Source: a virus. From it: a stretch of DNA of 64,000 nt. The stretch lies in the IMG/VR virus record IMGVR_UViG_3300046722_000226, positions 1-64,000 of that record, one strand, 5' to 3'. The notes below the pieces were generated by a model that had not been told where the DNA came from, made no database searches, and saw only the letters and a list, made by a program, of their open reading frames with translations. The stretch's first letter is position 1, and each line of letters begins with the position of its first letter. Positions 16,799-23,841 of the stretch are shown piece by piece. The translations under genes and the position numbers were made by a program.

Positions 16799-16818
16799 CC
16801 CCAGCCTGCGGGCTGGGG
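16799..16818 (+). terminator. Terminator-like hairpin after the lipoprotein gene
   Basis: CCCCAGCC (16799-16806), loop TGCG, GGCTGGGG (16811-16818): perfect 8-bp GC stem ending 30 bases past the stop. Only two T follow, so Rho-independent termination would be weak. Confidence 0.5.
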
Positions 16819-16887
16819 TTGGTATGCACCAGATGGCGCAGAACCGTGGGGACGACCCCCGGCAACATCGAGAGAGGACGAACTCCT

Positions 16888-18000
16888 ATGAAGACCGGCA
16901 AGAGCATCAGCCAACTGGCGGCTGAAATTGAACGCCAGAGCAACGCCAAGCGCGACATGATTGCCACGACGGACGTGATCAGCATGCAGTCGAACAACGG
17001 AGCGCTGGCGCTGCGCGTGGGCAGCGACGAGTTCGGCATCACCGAACTGGCGCACGATCAGATCGGCAATTACACGCGCATCCCCGGCCAGTATTACGAC
17101 CGCATGCGCAAGGAGATGCCGCGCCTGCTCGCCGACAACGTCAACGCGTGGATGCACAACGGCATCCCGGAAAAGCGGCTGATCAGGACCATGGACACGA
17201 TCACGCGCGCGTGGCTGTCGGACGCGTATCGCCCGCTGGAGAACATCGACCTCGCCGAAGCGGTGCTGCCGGTCTTCGCTGATCTGAAGCTGGAAGTCAT
17301 CTCGTGCGAAATCACCGAGCGGCGGCTCTACCTGAAGGCGGTCGATCAGCGCATCAATGCTGACATCCCCGGCGGCGGGCGCATGGGCGACGGCTCGCAC
17401 CACATCTTCGATACCTGCGTCCCGGCTATCGTGATCAGCAACAGCGAAGTCGGCTCGGGCGCGCTCAGCATCGAGACGGCGATCTGGACGCGCGCGTGCA
17501 CCAACATGGCGGTCTTCTCCCAGGACAGCATGAAACGCCGCCACGTGGGAGCGCGTCACGAACTCGCTGCCGGGGAGAACGTCGCCGCGCTGCTGAGCGA
17601 TGCGACGCGCGCCGCGACCGACAAAGCGCTCTGGATGCAGGTGCGCGACGTCGCCAAGGGCGCGTTCAACGAGATGCGCTTCCGCGACCGCATCGCGAAG
17701 ATCACTGAGACGACCACACAGAAGATCGCGGGCGACCCGGTGCAGTCGGTCAATTTCACGGCCAAGCGCTTCGGGCTGACGGAGGGCGAACAGAAGAGCG
17801 TCCTGCGCCATCTGATAGAGGGCGCTGATCTGTCGCGTTACGGAATGTTTAACGCGATCACGCGCACGGCGGAAGATGTTGAAAGCTACGACCGGGCGTC
17901 GGAAATAGAGCGCATGGGCGGGCTGATCATCGACTTGCCTGCGAGTGAGTGGAAGCGCATCAGCTTGGCCGAGGGCGACCCGCAGAGGATGGCGGCATGA
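16888..18000 (+). CDS. DUF932-like phage/plasmid protein
   Basis: 370 residues from the ATG at 16888. The order GSDEFGITELAHDQIGNYTRIPG, PYRPLENIDLAEAVLPVF near 110-130, RLYLKAVD, GDGSHHIFDTCVPAIVISNSEVG and WTRACTNMAV matches the DUF932/TIGR03299 type of phage and plasmid proteins. Function is unknown in the family. The length is usual. Its ATGA overlap starts a run of small genes. Confidence 0.75.
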   Translation: MKTGKSISQLAAEIERQSNAKRDMIATTDVISMQSNNGALALRVGSDEFGITELAHDQIGNYTRIPGQYYDRMRKEMPRLLADNVNAWMHNGIPEKRLIRTMDTITRAWLSDAYRPLENIDLAEAVLPVFADLKLEVISCEITERRLYLKAVDQRINADIPGGGRMGDGSHHIFDTCVPAIVISNSEVGSGALSIETAIWTRACTNMAVFSQDSMKRRHVGARHELAAGENVAALLSDATRAATDKALWMQVRDVAKGAFNEMRFRDRIAKITETTTQKIAGDPVQSVNFTAKRFGLTEGEQKSVLRHLIEGADLSRYGMFNAITRTAEDVESYDRASEIERMGGLIIDLPASEWKRISLAEGDPQRMAA

Positions 18001-18155
18001 TCCCGCCCGCACCTGCTGACCTGTGGGACCGCGTCGTGCATCGTCTCGCCTGCATGATCATGGAGCGTGAACAGAAGATCGTCGGCAACACGCCGCGCCC
18101 GATCCCGATCGTCGAACGCTCCGCTGACGAGACGCCCACGCGGGTCGCGTCATGA
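17997..18155 (+). CDS. Very small hypothetical protein
   Basis: 52 residues, ATGA overlap with the DUF932-like gene and with the next gene. It begins IPPAPADLWDRVVHRLACMI and is helical. No family recognised; support comes from overlaps on both sides. Confidence 0.5.
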   Translation: MIPPAPADLWDRVVHRLACMIMEREQKIVGNTPRPIPIVERSADETPTRVAS

Positions 18156-18421
18156 GCGAGCATCTGGAGCAGTTCGGCAGGCTGGCTTTCCGCGAAGAAG
18201 ATGGCGAGTGGCGTGCTTACCTCGCTGAAGCTGACACGATGAATGAGGCGACGCTGCTCGGCTCGATCATGCTGATGCTGGTGCAACGTGAAGACCGCAA
18301 AGCCGCGTTCATGCAGTTGATGCAGGATGTGTTCGGTGATCTGGTCGAGGCGGCCGTGGGCCAGCGCCCGGTCTGGCCAAAGCCGCCGCAGCGTGCACCG
18401 GAGCACGAGCGCAAGAACTGA
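18152..18421 (+). CDS. Small hypothetical protein
   Basis: 89 residues with a Pro/Arg-rich C-terminus. The helical middle LLGSIMLMLVQREDRKAAFM is amphipathic. ATGA overlap upstream, 101-base structured gap downstream. No family recognised. Confidence 0.55.
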   Translation: MSEHLEQFGRLAFREEDGEWRAYLAEADTMNEATLLGSIMLMLVQREDRKAAFMQLMQDVFGDLVEAAVGQRPVWPKPPQRAPEHERKN

Positions 18422-18468
18422 ACCAGCTTGTCGTGGCCGTGCGGTGAGCACGTTTGCCGCGACGCGGG

Positions 18469-18498
18469 CCGGGGTGGCGCAGGGATGCGCTGCCCCGG
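18469..18498 (+). promoter_or_regulatory. Long GC hairpin with GGGA loop in a 101-base gap
   Basis: CCGGGGTGGCGCA (18469-18481) can pair along its whole length with TGCGCTGCCCCGG (18486-18498) using two G-U pairs, closed by a GGGA tetraloop. A smaller CGTGC/GCACG hairpin lies just upstream. The asymmetric G-U pairs mean it folds better as plus-strand RNA than as the complement. It sits 24 bases before the regulator gene at 18523: leader, attenuator or terminator. Confidence 0.55.
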
Positions 18499-18522
18499 TG
18501 CGCCGGAAGGAGAAGGTGTCCG

Positions 18523-18765
18523 ATGATTGATGCTGCGATGACGGTGCGCGAACTGCGCGACATCTTAGAGCGGCTGGGATGGACGCAGGGCTATCTGGCC
18601 GAGATGGCGGGGCGAGACAACAGCCACACACGCAAGATGTGCAGGGGAAAAGAGCCGATCGATGCCGAGTTGGCGCAATGGCTGCGCAAGATGGATGCGC
18701 GCGCGCGCTCGTTCGATGAAGTCGCGAACGTGCCGCCTCCGAAGCCCCGGCGGGTGACCGCATGA
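18523..18765 (+). CDS. XRE-like helix-turn-helix protein
   Basis: 80 residues from the ATG at 18523 behind GGAAGGAG. TVRELRDILERLGWTQGYLA, EMAGRDNSHTRKM and CRGKEPIDAELAQWLRK (about 6-60) form an XRE-type helix-turn-helix similar in layout to the gene at 11235. Probably a regulator; preceded by a stable hairpin. ATGA overlap downstream. Confidence 0.7.
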   Translation: MIDAAMTVRELRDILERLGWTQGYLAEMAGRDNSHTRKMCRGKEPIDAELAQWLRKMDARARSFDEVANVPPPKPRRVTA

Positions 18766-19052
18766 AAGTAACCGCTGACGACGTGCGCGCCGTGCGCTTG
18801 CAGTGCGTGGCGTTCCTCGACGGGCAGGGATTCGCGCGCCGCCTCTATCGCTGCGTCGAATTCCCCGAACTGACGCGCGCGGTCGAGATACCGCGCGGCC
18901 GCAGCAGCACCGTTCCGAAGACCGACACTTTCCGCGTGGGCGAGACGGCAGTCCCGTTCGATCATCAGATCATCGCCGACGCCATCAACGCACTGCGCGG
19001 TCCCGAGCCGAAGCGCGTGCTGATCAACGGGAAGTGGATCGAATTGAAGTGA
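18762..19052 (+). CDS. Small hypothetical protein
   Basis: 96 residues, ATGA overlap at the start and GTGA at the end. Contains DVRAVRLQCVAFLDGQGF, an RAVEIPRGRSSTVPK segment and a basic C-terminus. No family recognised. Confidence 0.55.
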   Translation: MKVTADDVRAVRLQCVAFLDGQGFARRLYRCVEFPELTRAVEIPRGRSSTVPKTDTFRVGETAVPFDHQIIADAINALRGPEPKRVLINGKWIELK

Positions 19053-19363
19053 AAAACCTCGAACAAGCCATCACCGACCTCGCGCGCAAACTGAGCGACG
19101 AGGGCCTCCTGATCGAATCTGGCTGGGTCATTCTGCGTGACATACTGGAGCGGAACGACGGATCGCTGCCGCCGGAAGACTTACACCGGACGATTTTCTT
19201 CTGCGGAGCGCAGCACTTGTTCGGCTCGATCATGGCCGTCCTCGATCCCGGCGCGGCGGTGACCGAGAACGATATGCGGAGGCTGGATTCGATGAAGGAT
19301 GAACTGGAAGCCTTCGGCGCGGCGATGAAGCTGCGCTGGTCACTGCCGGAGGGGCACGCGTGA
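19049..19363 (+). CDS. Small acidic hypothetical protein
   Basis: 104 residues from the GTG at 19049 (GTGA overlap). The longer open frame from 18803 only shadows the previous gene. Helical: NLEQAITDLARKLSDEGLL, then RTIFFCGAQHLFGSIMAVL. No family recognised. Confidence 0.55.
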   Translation: MKNLEQAITDLARKLSDEGLLIESGWVILRDILERNDGSLPPEDLHRTIFFCGAQHLFGSIMAVLDPGAAVTENDMRRLDSMKDELEAFGAAMKLRWSLPEGHA

Positions 19364-19584
19364 CCGAGAAGCTGTCAGACGTGATCGCGCAGCGCGACGC
19401 GATGCGGCAAGCGCTGGCGGCCCTCTGGTTTACGCCAGACCAGCAGTGCAACCATGAAGCGATCATGCAGGCGATGGCCGATGCGCGGCTGGTGCAGGAT
19501 CGAAAGCTTCCTGGCCGCGATCTGGCTTACAAGCGCCTCACCGCGCTCGGGCAGGCAGCGCTCGACATGACGGAGGGCCGCTGA
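19360..19584 (+). CDS. Small hypothetical protein
   Basis: 74 residues, GTG start overlapping the previous stop. Helical, with QRDAMRQALAALWFTPDQQC and a basic helix ending MTEGR. No family recognised. Confidence 0.5.
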   Translation: MTEKLSDVIAQRDAMRQALAALWFTPDQQCNHEAIMQAMADARLVQDRKLPGRDLAYKRLTALGQAALDMTEGR

Positions 19585-19585
19585 A

Positions 19586-19783
19586 GTGCCGATCGACGAT
19601 CTAACCCCGCGCGAACTCGACCACCTGATCATGCACTTGCGCAAGCAAGGTCAGCGTCAGCACGAGCCGATGGGCGGCGGTTACCAGCGGCAATTCAAGT
19701 CCGACGCTTGCCTCGCTGCCGACTATCTGGAAGCGATGCGCGCCGAGTTGCCGCACTGGCAGCATCACGAGGAGTCGGTCTGA
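19586..19783 (+). CDS. Small hypothetical protein
   Basis: 65 residues, GTG start one base after the previous stop. The segment LTPRELDHLIMHLRKQG followed by ACLAADYLEAMR is helical. No family recognised. The downstream ATG overlaps its stop by one base. Confidence 0.5.
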   Translation: MPIDDLTPRELDHLIMHLRKQGQRQHEPMGGGYQRQFKSDACLAADYLEAMRAELPHWQHHEESV

Positions 19784-19983
19784 TGCCGATACCCCAGCCG
19801 CAGACCGATGAGAAGCAGGACGACTTCATCAGCCGGTGCATGGGCGACAAGGTCATGGTGGCCGACTATTCCGACAACAAGCAGCGCGCTGCGGTCTGCC
19901 ATCAGACGTGGCGCGACCGGCACAAGAAAGCGATCAGCACGCTCATCGCCGAACTGCGGAAGTTCCTGGCCAGCCTGCGATGA
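19783..19983 (+). CDS. Small phage protein with a conserved SRCM...AVC motif
   Basis: 66 residues. IPQPQTDEKQDDFISRCMGD, then NKQRAAVCHQTW (about 38-49) is a pattern I associate with short phage proteins and with the N-termini of some head proteins. It has a pair of conserved cysteines. No defined role. Confidence 0.6.
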   Translation: MPIPQPQTDEKQDDFISRCMGDKVMVADYSDNKQRAAVCHQTWRDRHKKAISTLIAELRKFLASLR

Positions 19984-20210
19984 AGCATGGACAACGCAAG
20001 AACGCGGCACGCTCGCAGGAAGTGCTGGAGCGCTGGAACAGGGGCGAGACGAGCAACGGCATCGCGGCAGCCATGGGCATCAGCAGGGGCATCGTCGCTG
20101 GGATCATCGACCGCGCCGGTGACCGGGCAGAGAAGCGCCCCTCCCCGCACAAGGCGACACGTCAGGCAGCACGCCCCAGCCTCATCCCTCTACTGCCCAG
20201 CGAGGGGTGA
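19980..20210 (+). CDS. GcrA-like helix-turn-helix protein
   Basis: 76 residues from the ATG at 19980 (ATGA overlap). ERWNRGETSNGIAAAMGISR (about 18-37) followed by GIVAGIIDRAG is the layout of the N-terminal DNA-binding region of GcrA-type alphaproteobacterial cell-cycle regulators and of phage copies of it. It is short: the GcrA C-terminal part is missing and replaced by a basic tail. Suggests an alphaproteobacterial host. Confidence 0.6.
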   Translation: MKHGQRKNAARSQEVLERWNRGETSNGIAAAMGISRGIVAGIIDRAGDRAEKRPSPHKATRQAARPSLIPLLPSEG

Positions 20211-20422
20211 TGCAGACGCGACGTCCACGCATCGAGCGTGAGCACCGACACTGGAAGTATGGGGTGCTGCGGGTGCTGGCACGGGCAGAGGGCTACGCCA
20301 TGGTGCGCTACAAGCGAGCGCTGCCCTTCGTGGTCAGCGAGGCTGAACTCGACGTGGCTCCAGAAGCTGCTGGCTATGACGACGTGCTGGGGCAGCAGGG
20401 CAAGCACGGGCAGAGGGGCTGA
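20207..20422 (+). CDS. Small hypothetical protein
   Basis: 71 residues; GTG at 20207 is followed directly by ATG. Contains GVLRVLARAEGYAMVRYKRA and PFVVSEAELDVAPE. The 'GYAMVRYKRALPFVV' strand pair recalls small phage proteins next to HNH genes. Its stop touches the HNH start. Confidence 0.55.
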   Translation: MMQTRRPRIEREHRHWKYGVLRVLARAEGYAMVRYKRALPFVVSEAELDVAPEAAGYDDVLGQQGKHGQRG

Positions 20423-20724
20423 TGCCATTCCGTCCGCCTATCCACCAGCCTGTGCGGGCGGACCGACCCGGCAAGACAGTGCGTCCGTCGCAAGCAGGCT
20501 CGTTCTATCGCTCCGCTGAGTGGACAGCGCTGCGTGAGGCTGTCCTCATCCGCGACGGCTATCGCTGCCAGCTTCGCTACGACGGCTGCTATCAGCGCGC
20601 AGTGACCGCGCATCACATCATCGCACGCAAGGACGGCGGTGCTGATGCCCTGTTCAATCTGCATGCCGTCTGCGGTCGATGCCACGCCCGCGCGCATCCT
20701 GAGAAGGGTGGCAGCCACGTCTGA
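20422..20724 (+). CDS. HNH endonuclease
   Basis: 100 residues. SFYRSAEWTALREAVLIRDG leads into CQLRYDGC, then VTAHHIIARKDGG (first His) and NLHAVCGRCHARAH, giving the HNH beta-beta-alpha-metal core with a CxxC zinc pair (about 50-90). In HK97-type cos phages a small HNH protein beside the terminase genes is needed for DNA cleavage during packaging; this gene is upstream of a non-coding region and the terminase cluster, which fits such a role. Confidence 0.85.
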   Translation: MPFRPPIHQPVRADRPGKTVRPSQAGSFYRSAEWTALREAVLIRDGYRCQLRYDGCYQRAVTAHHIIARKDGGADALFNLHAVCGRCHARAHPEKGGSHV

Positions 20725-21007
20725 GCGCAAGCGCAGTGCGAAGCATCGGCGCTGGGTGGCCACGCTGGGCTGCTCGGTGCCGGGCTGCTACCGCCATGGC
20801 GAGCCGCACCATCTCATGCACGCCGAGCCGTCCGCGATGTCGCTGAAGAGCGGAGACGACTGGCTCGTGCCCCTGTGCCGCCAGCACCACGACGCGCTGC
20901 ATGCACGCGGAGACGAGCGGGCATGGTGGAGCAGCACCGCCCCAGGCATCGACCCCATCGCGCTCGCACGTGCGCTCTGGAGCACCAGCGGGGTGGGCAT
21001 GCCATGA
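20708..21007 (+). CDS. DUF968/HNH-like protein
   Basis: 99 residues if the GTG at 20708 is used; the start is uncertain because no ribosome-binding site is clear. GCSVPGCYRHGEPHHLMH, PSAMSLKSGDDWLVPLCRQH and HDALHARGDERAWW form a Cys/His nuclease-like site as in DUF968 and related recombination-associated proteins. It overlaps the HNH gene by 17 bases. It could be a second nuclease acting with it. Confidence 0.7.
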   Translation: MAATSERKRSAKHRRWVATLGCSVPGCYRHGEPHHLMHAEPSAMSLKSGDDWLVPLCRQHHDALHARGDERAWWSSTAPGIDPIALARALWSTSGVGMP

Positions 21008-21032
21008 CGCACGCTGCCCCGCGCGTGCCGTG

Positions 21033-21059
21033 CAGGCCATAGCAGGCCAGAACAGGCCA
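21033..21059. repeat. CAGGCCA x3 at exact 10-base spacing
   Basis: CAGGCCA occurs at 21033, 21043 and 21053, so the three copies face the same side of the helix. Such phased short repeats can be protein-binding sites, for instance for a small terminase subunit. Confidence 0.55.
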
Positions 21060-21388
21060 CCCCTGCCGACATCTGGGCCATGCCCCCTCCACGCCCCTGC
21101 GCGCGCTGCCTCGGTGCCGCGAGCACGTGCACGCAGCCGTCCGCGCTCAGCCAGACGGATGCTTGCCGCACGCCAGCCTGTAGCCGAGCGGCTCACACGC
21201 CCCCAGAGCCGTCCCCGCATCAGCACAGCGGCCAGAGCACGCAACCGGCCCAGCGCGCAGGCAGACCCACTAGCGCGCGTCTCACGATTTGAGATGGGAA
21301 GGGGGGAGGGGACCGGCCAAGTGGACAGGTCTTCCGCCAGAAGCAGCGCCCGCGGCTGCACACCCTCACTCAAAATTGGGATATGAGA

Positions 21389-21406
21389 CCCCCAGAAAAA
21401 AGGGGG
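21389..21406 (+). promoter_or_regulatory. Hairpin that covers the ribosome-binding site
   Basis: CCCCC (21389-21393) can pair with GGGGG (21402-21406) around an A-rich 8-base loop. The GGGGG is also the Shine-Dalgarno of the ATG at 21414 (7-base spacing), so folding would hide the ribosome site. Confidence 0.5.
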
Positions 21407-21413
21407 TAGCTCA

Positions 21414-22244
21414 ATGAATGGTCTGCACACGGAACAGTGCTGGCGTTGCAAGAGGGGCTACGAGCCACGAGGAAATGGTCAGCGCTACTGCGCCCCCTGC
21501 CGCAAGGCGCTCGACCGAGAACACGAACTGCGACGCGTGCAAGCCCGACGACGAGAGAGGGGGGAGCGCACTCGCGAGAGCATGGCACGAGTGCAACCAT
21601 GCGTCAGATGCAAGGCGGCATTCATCAGCAGGTGGATGTCGCACCGGTATTGCGACACCTGCCGCCCAATCGTGAATGCCGAGAAGATCCACATCCGCGA
21701 CGCACGTCGACCTGTGAAAATGGCCAAAGTCGGAAGCACGCTTACCTGTCCGAAGTGCAGCGGATCATTCACGAAGACTACTGCGAGCCAGCTTTACTGC
21801 TCGCCGATGTGCGGGATCGAACTGACCAGACGCTGCCGTGTGTGCAGCGCGTCGTTCGAAGGGCGAGCGAACCAGCTTTACTGCTCGGCAAAGTGCCGCA
21901 AGCAGCATCGAAACAGCCAGCCGAAAGAGCGGATTTCAAGGGCGATGAGAACAGCAGTAGCGACAGCTCTGCTCCGACAGAAGAACGGTCGATCATGGGA
22001 GAAGCTGGCGGGTTACACGGCGACGGACCTGATGGCGCATCTCGCTCGGCAGTTCAAAGCGAAGATGTCGTGGGACAATTACGGGTCAGTGTGGGAAATC
22101 GATCACGTCATGCCGCTGGCGTCGTTCTCATTCACCAGCGCCGACGATCCCGAGTTCCGCGCAGCGTGGGCGCTGACGAACCTGCGGCCACTGTCGAAGC
22201 ACCAGAACCGCAGCAAGAGTTGGCGACGAACCTTGCTTGTCTGA
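21414..22244 (+). CDS. Zinc-ribbon repeat protein with C-terminal HNH endonuclease domain
   Basis: 276 residues. The N-terminal ~180 residues hold at least four Cys knuckles (CWRCKRGY...CAPC, CVRCKAAF...CDTC, CPKCSGSF...CSPMC, CRVCSASF...CSAKC) at about 30-residue spacing. The C-terminus VWEIDHVMPLASFSFTSADD then ALTNLRPLSKHQNRSKS is a phage-type HNH domain. It looks like a free-standing homing-type endonuclease with a zinc-ribbon DNA-reading array. A related zinc-ribbon array without HNH lies at 62256-62996. Confidence 0.8.
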   Translation: MNGLHTEQCWRCKRGYEPRGNGQRYCAPCRKALDREHELRRVQARRRERGERTRESMARVQPCVRCKAAFISRWMSHRYCDTCRPIVNAEKIHIRDARRPVKMAKVGSTLTCPKCSGSFTKTTASQLYCSPMCGIELTRRCRVCSASFEGRANQLYCSAKCRKQHRNSQPKERISRAMRTAVATALLRQKNGRSWEKLAGYTATDLMAHLARQFKAKMSWDNYGSVWEIDHVMPLASFSFTSADDPEFRAAWALTNLRPLSKHQNRSKSWRRTLLV

Positions 22245-22268
22245 GCGAGAGCAGCGAAGGTCGATACG

Positions 22269-23165
22269 ATGGCACGCAAAGCAGCGAAGCGTCCCCCTCG
22301 ACCCCCTGCCGGGAAGCCTGCTCCCCCTGCGTCAGCAGAGCGACAGCCCCGAGCGTGGCCTGCCGACAAGATCGAGCGTCGCCCGATTGCGTCGCTGAAG
22401 CCGTATCTGGCCAACGCGCGCCTGCACAGTCCCGAGCAGATCGAGCAGCTTGCGAACAGCATCCGCCAGTGGGGCTGGACGATGCCGGTGCTGGTAGACG
22501 AGCAGGGGGTGCTGATCGCGGGGCACGCGCGAACACGGGCAGCGGCGCTGCTGAACCTGCCGGACATACCGGTGATGGTCGCGCGCGGCTGGTCGCCCGA
22601 GCAGATCAGGGCTTACGTGATCGCCGACAACAAGCTGGCGATGAACGCCGACTGGTCGCAGGAGCTACTGATCAAGGAAGTGGGCGAACTGGCAGCGTCT
22701 TCGTTCGACGTGACGCTGCTCGGCTTCGGCGAGGCTGAACTGGTGCACCTGCTGGAGCCGGATCGCGACTTCGATCCGAATCGCGAGTGGGGCGGCATGC
22801 CCGCGTTCTCGCAGGACGATCTGATGGCGTGGCGCTCGATCGTCGTGCACTTCAAAGACCAGAGCGGCGTGGACGACTTCGCGAATCGCATGGGTCAGTC
22901 GGTAACTGACAAGACGAAATATCTCTGGCATCCTGCCGAGCCGCGTGTCGCGCAAGCTAACCAGCGATGGAAAGTCGATGACCAACCCGCACCACCCGAT
23001 CTACATCGTGAGCAAGGGCCGAGCGGACAGCCGGTTGACAGTCAAAGCGCTGGAACGGATGCAGGTGCCGTTTCGGATCATCGTCGAGCGGCAGGAATTC
23101 GACCTATACGCCGCCGTAATCGACCCGGGCAGGATACTGGTACTCGATCCGGCATATCAGCGTGA
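22269..23165 (+). CDS. ParB/sulfiredoxin-like protein (with read-through tail)
   Basis: 298 residues as the frame runs. A Pro/Lys-rich N-terminus is followed by the ParB-like fold: RPIASLKPYLANARLHSPEQ, LVDEQGVLIAGHARTRAA (about 77-94), IPVMVARGWSPEQI and ADNKLAMNADW. A second phage-specific part has GGMPAFSQDDLMAWRSIVVH and QSVTDKTKYLWHPAE, after which the recognisable protein ends (about residue 222). The last ~75 residues overlap the next gene by 188 bases and look like out-of-frame coding. It directly precedes two glycosyltransferase genes and may guide or assist them on DNA; that link is inference. Confidence 0.8.
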   Translation: MARKAAKRPPRPPAGKPAPPASAERQPRAWPADKIERRPIASLKPYLANARLHSPEQIEQLANSIRQWGWTMPVLVDEQGVLIAGHARTRAAALLNLPDIPVMVARGWSPEQIRAYVIADNKLAMNADWSQELLIKEVGELAASSFDVTLLGFGEAELVHLLEPDRDFDPNREWGGMPAFSQDDLMAWRSIVVHFKDQSGVDDFANRMGQSVTDKTKYLWHPAEPRVAQANQRWKVDDQPAPPDLHREQGPSGQPVDSQSAGTDAGAVSDHRRAAGIRPIRRRNRPGQDTGTRSGISA

Positions 23166-23841
23166 CTACGACACCTGCGACGCGCATGGAGGAAACAAGA
23201 CGCGCGGCTCTGGACCTGCTCGCAACTTCGCATGGGATCACGCCAAAGCGGCTGGAGCGAAGTGGCATTGGACAGTCGATGACAACATCAGGGCATTCTA
23301 CCGGCTCGCGCACAATCTGAAGATTCCGCTGGCAGACGGCTCGTGCTTTCGGCTCATGGAGGAGTTCGCCGAGCGCTATCAGAACGTCGGCATGGTAGGG
23401 CCCAATTACGTCTTCTTCGCCAAGCGCAGACAGCTTATTCCTCCGTTCACGATCAACACCCGCATCTACTCCTGCAACCTGATTCGAACCGATCTGCCAT
23501 TTCGCTGGCGCGCGCGCTTCAACGAGGACACCGACCTGTCGCTGCGGATGCTGAAAGCGTCATGGTGCACGGTGCTCTTCAACGCCTTCCTTCAGGCGAA
23601 ACAAACGACGCTGACGATGCGCGGCGGCAACACAGACGAGCTATACCGAGGCGGCACGGTGCCGAAGAGCCGTATGATCGTAGCGTTGCACCCGGACGTG
23701 ACGCGGATCACGCAGCGCTTCGGCAGGGTGCATCACTATGTGGATTACCGCGCGTTCGCTCACATAAAGCCGGTGCTGCGAGACGGACTGGTGATCCCTT
23801 CTAACGCGGATGAACATGGCCTGCGGCTGATAGCGGCATGA
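22978..23841 (+). CDS. TET-associated-type glycosyltransferase (TAGT-like), first copy
   Basis: 287 residues from the ATG at 22978, preceded by GGAAAG; a GTG at 22945 is also in frame. Motifs: IYIVSKGRADSRLTVKALER, DTCDAHGG, GSGPARNFAWDHA, WHWTVDDNIRAF with the Asp pair near 101-102, INTRIYSCNLIR and RFNEDTDLSLRML (acidic pair near 183-184). This set matches the TAGT family, which transfers sugars onto oxidised bases in phage and eukaryotic DNA-modification systems. No TET/JBP oxygenase was found in the window, so the acceptor is open. The next gene is a paralogue. Confidence 0.8.
   Translation: MTNPHHPIYIVSKGRADSRLTVKALERMQVPFRIIVERQEFDLYAAVIDPGRILVLDPAYQRDYDTCDAHGGNKTRGSGPARNFAWDHAKAAGAKWHWTVDDNIRAFYRLAHNLKIPLADGSCFRLMEEFAERYQNVGMVGPNYVFFAKRRQLIPPFTINTRIYSCNLIRTDLPFRWRARFNEDTDLSLRMLKASWCTVLFNAFLQAKQTTLTMRGGNTDELYRGGTVPKSRMIVALHPDVTRITQRFGRVHHYVDYRAFAHIKPVLRDGLVIPSNADEHGLRLIAA

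Larger units (their letters stand above)
21008..21413. other. 406-base non-coding region before the packaging block
   Basis: Only short, low-quality open frames. Contents: a three-unit CAGGCCA repeat with 10-base spacing (21033-21059), GC-rich DNA, a GGGAAGGGGGGAGGGG purine run near 21296-21311, a weak promoter-like pair TGCACA-17-GATATG (21357-21385) and a CCCCC/GGGGG hairpin (21389-21406). A packaging (cos or pac) site is a candidate because HNH and terminase genes flank it. Confidence 0.5.

Noticed and set aside
16546-18012. 488-codon minus-strand frame opposite the lipoprotein and DUF932-like genes
   Set aside because: It lies opposite genes with clear signals (lipobox, DUF932-type motifs) and reads as His/Arg/Ala-rich sequence without any motif.
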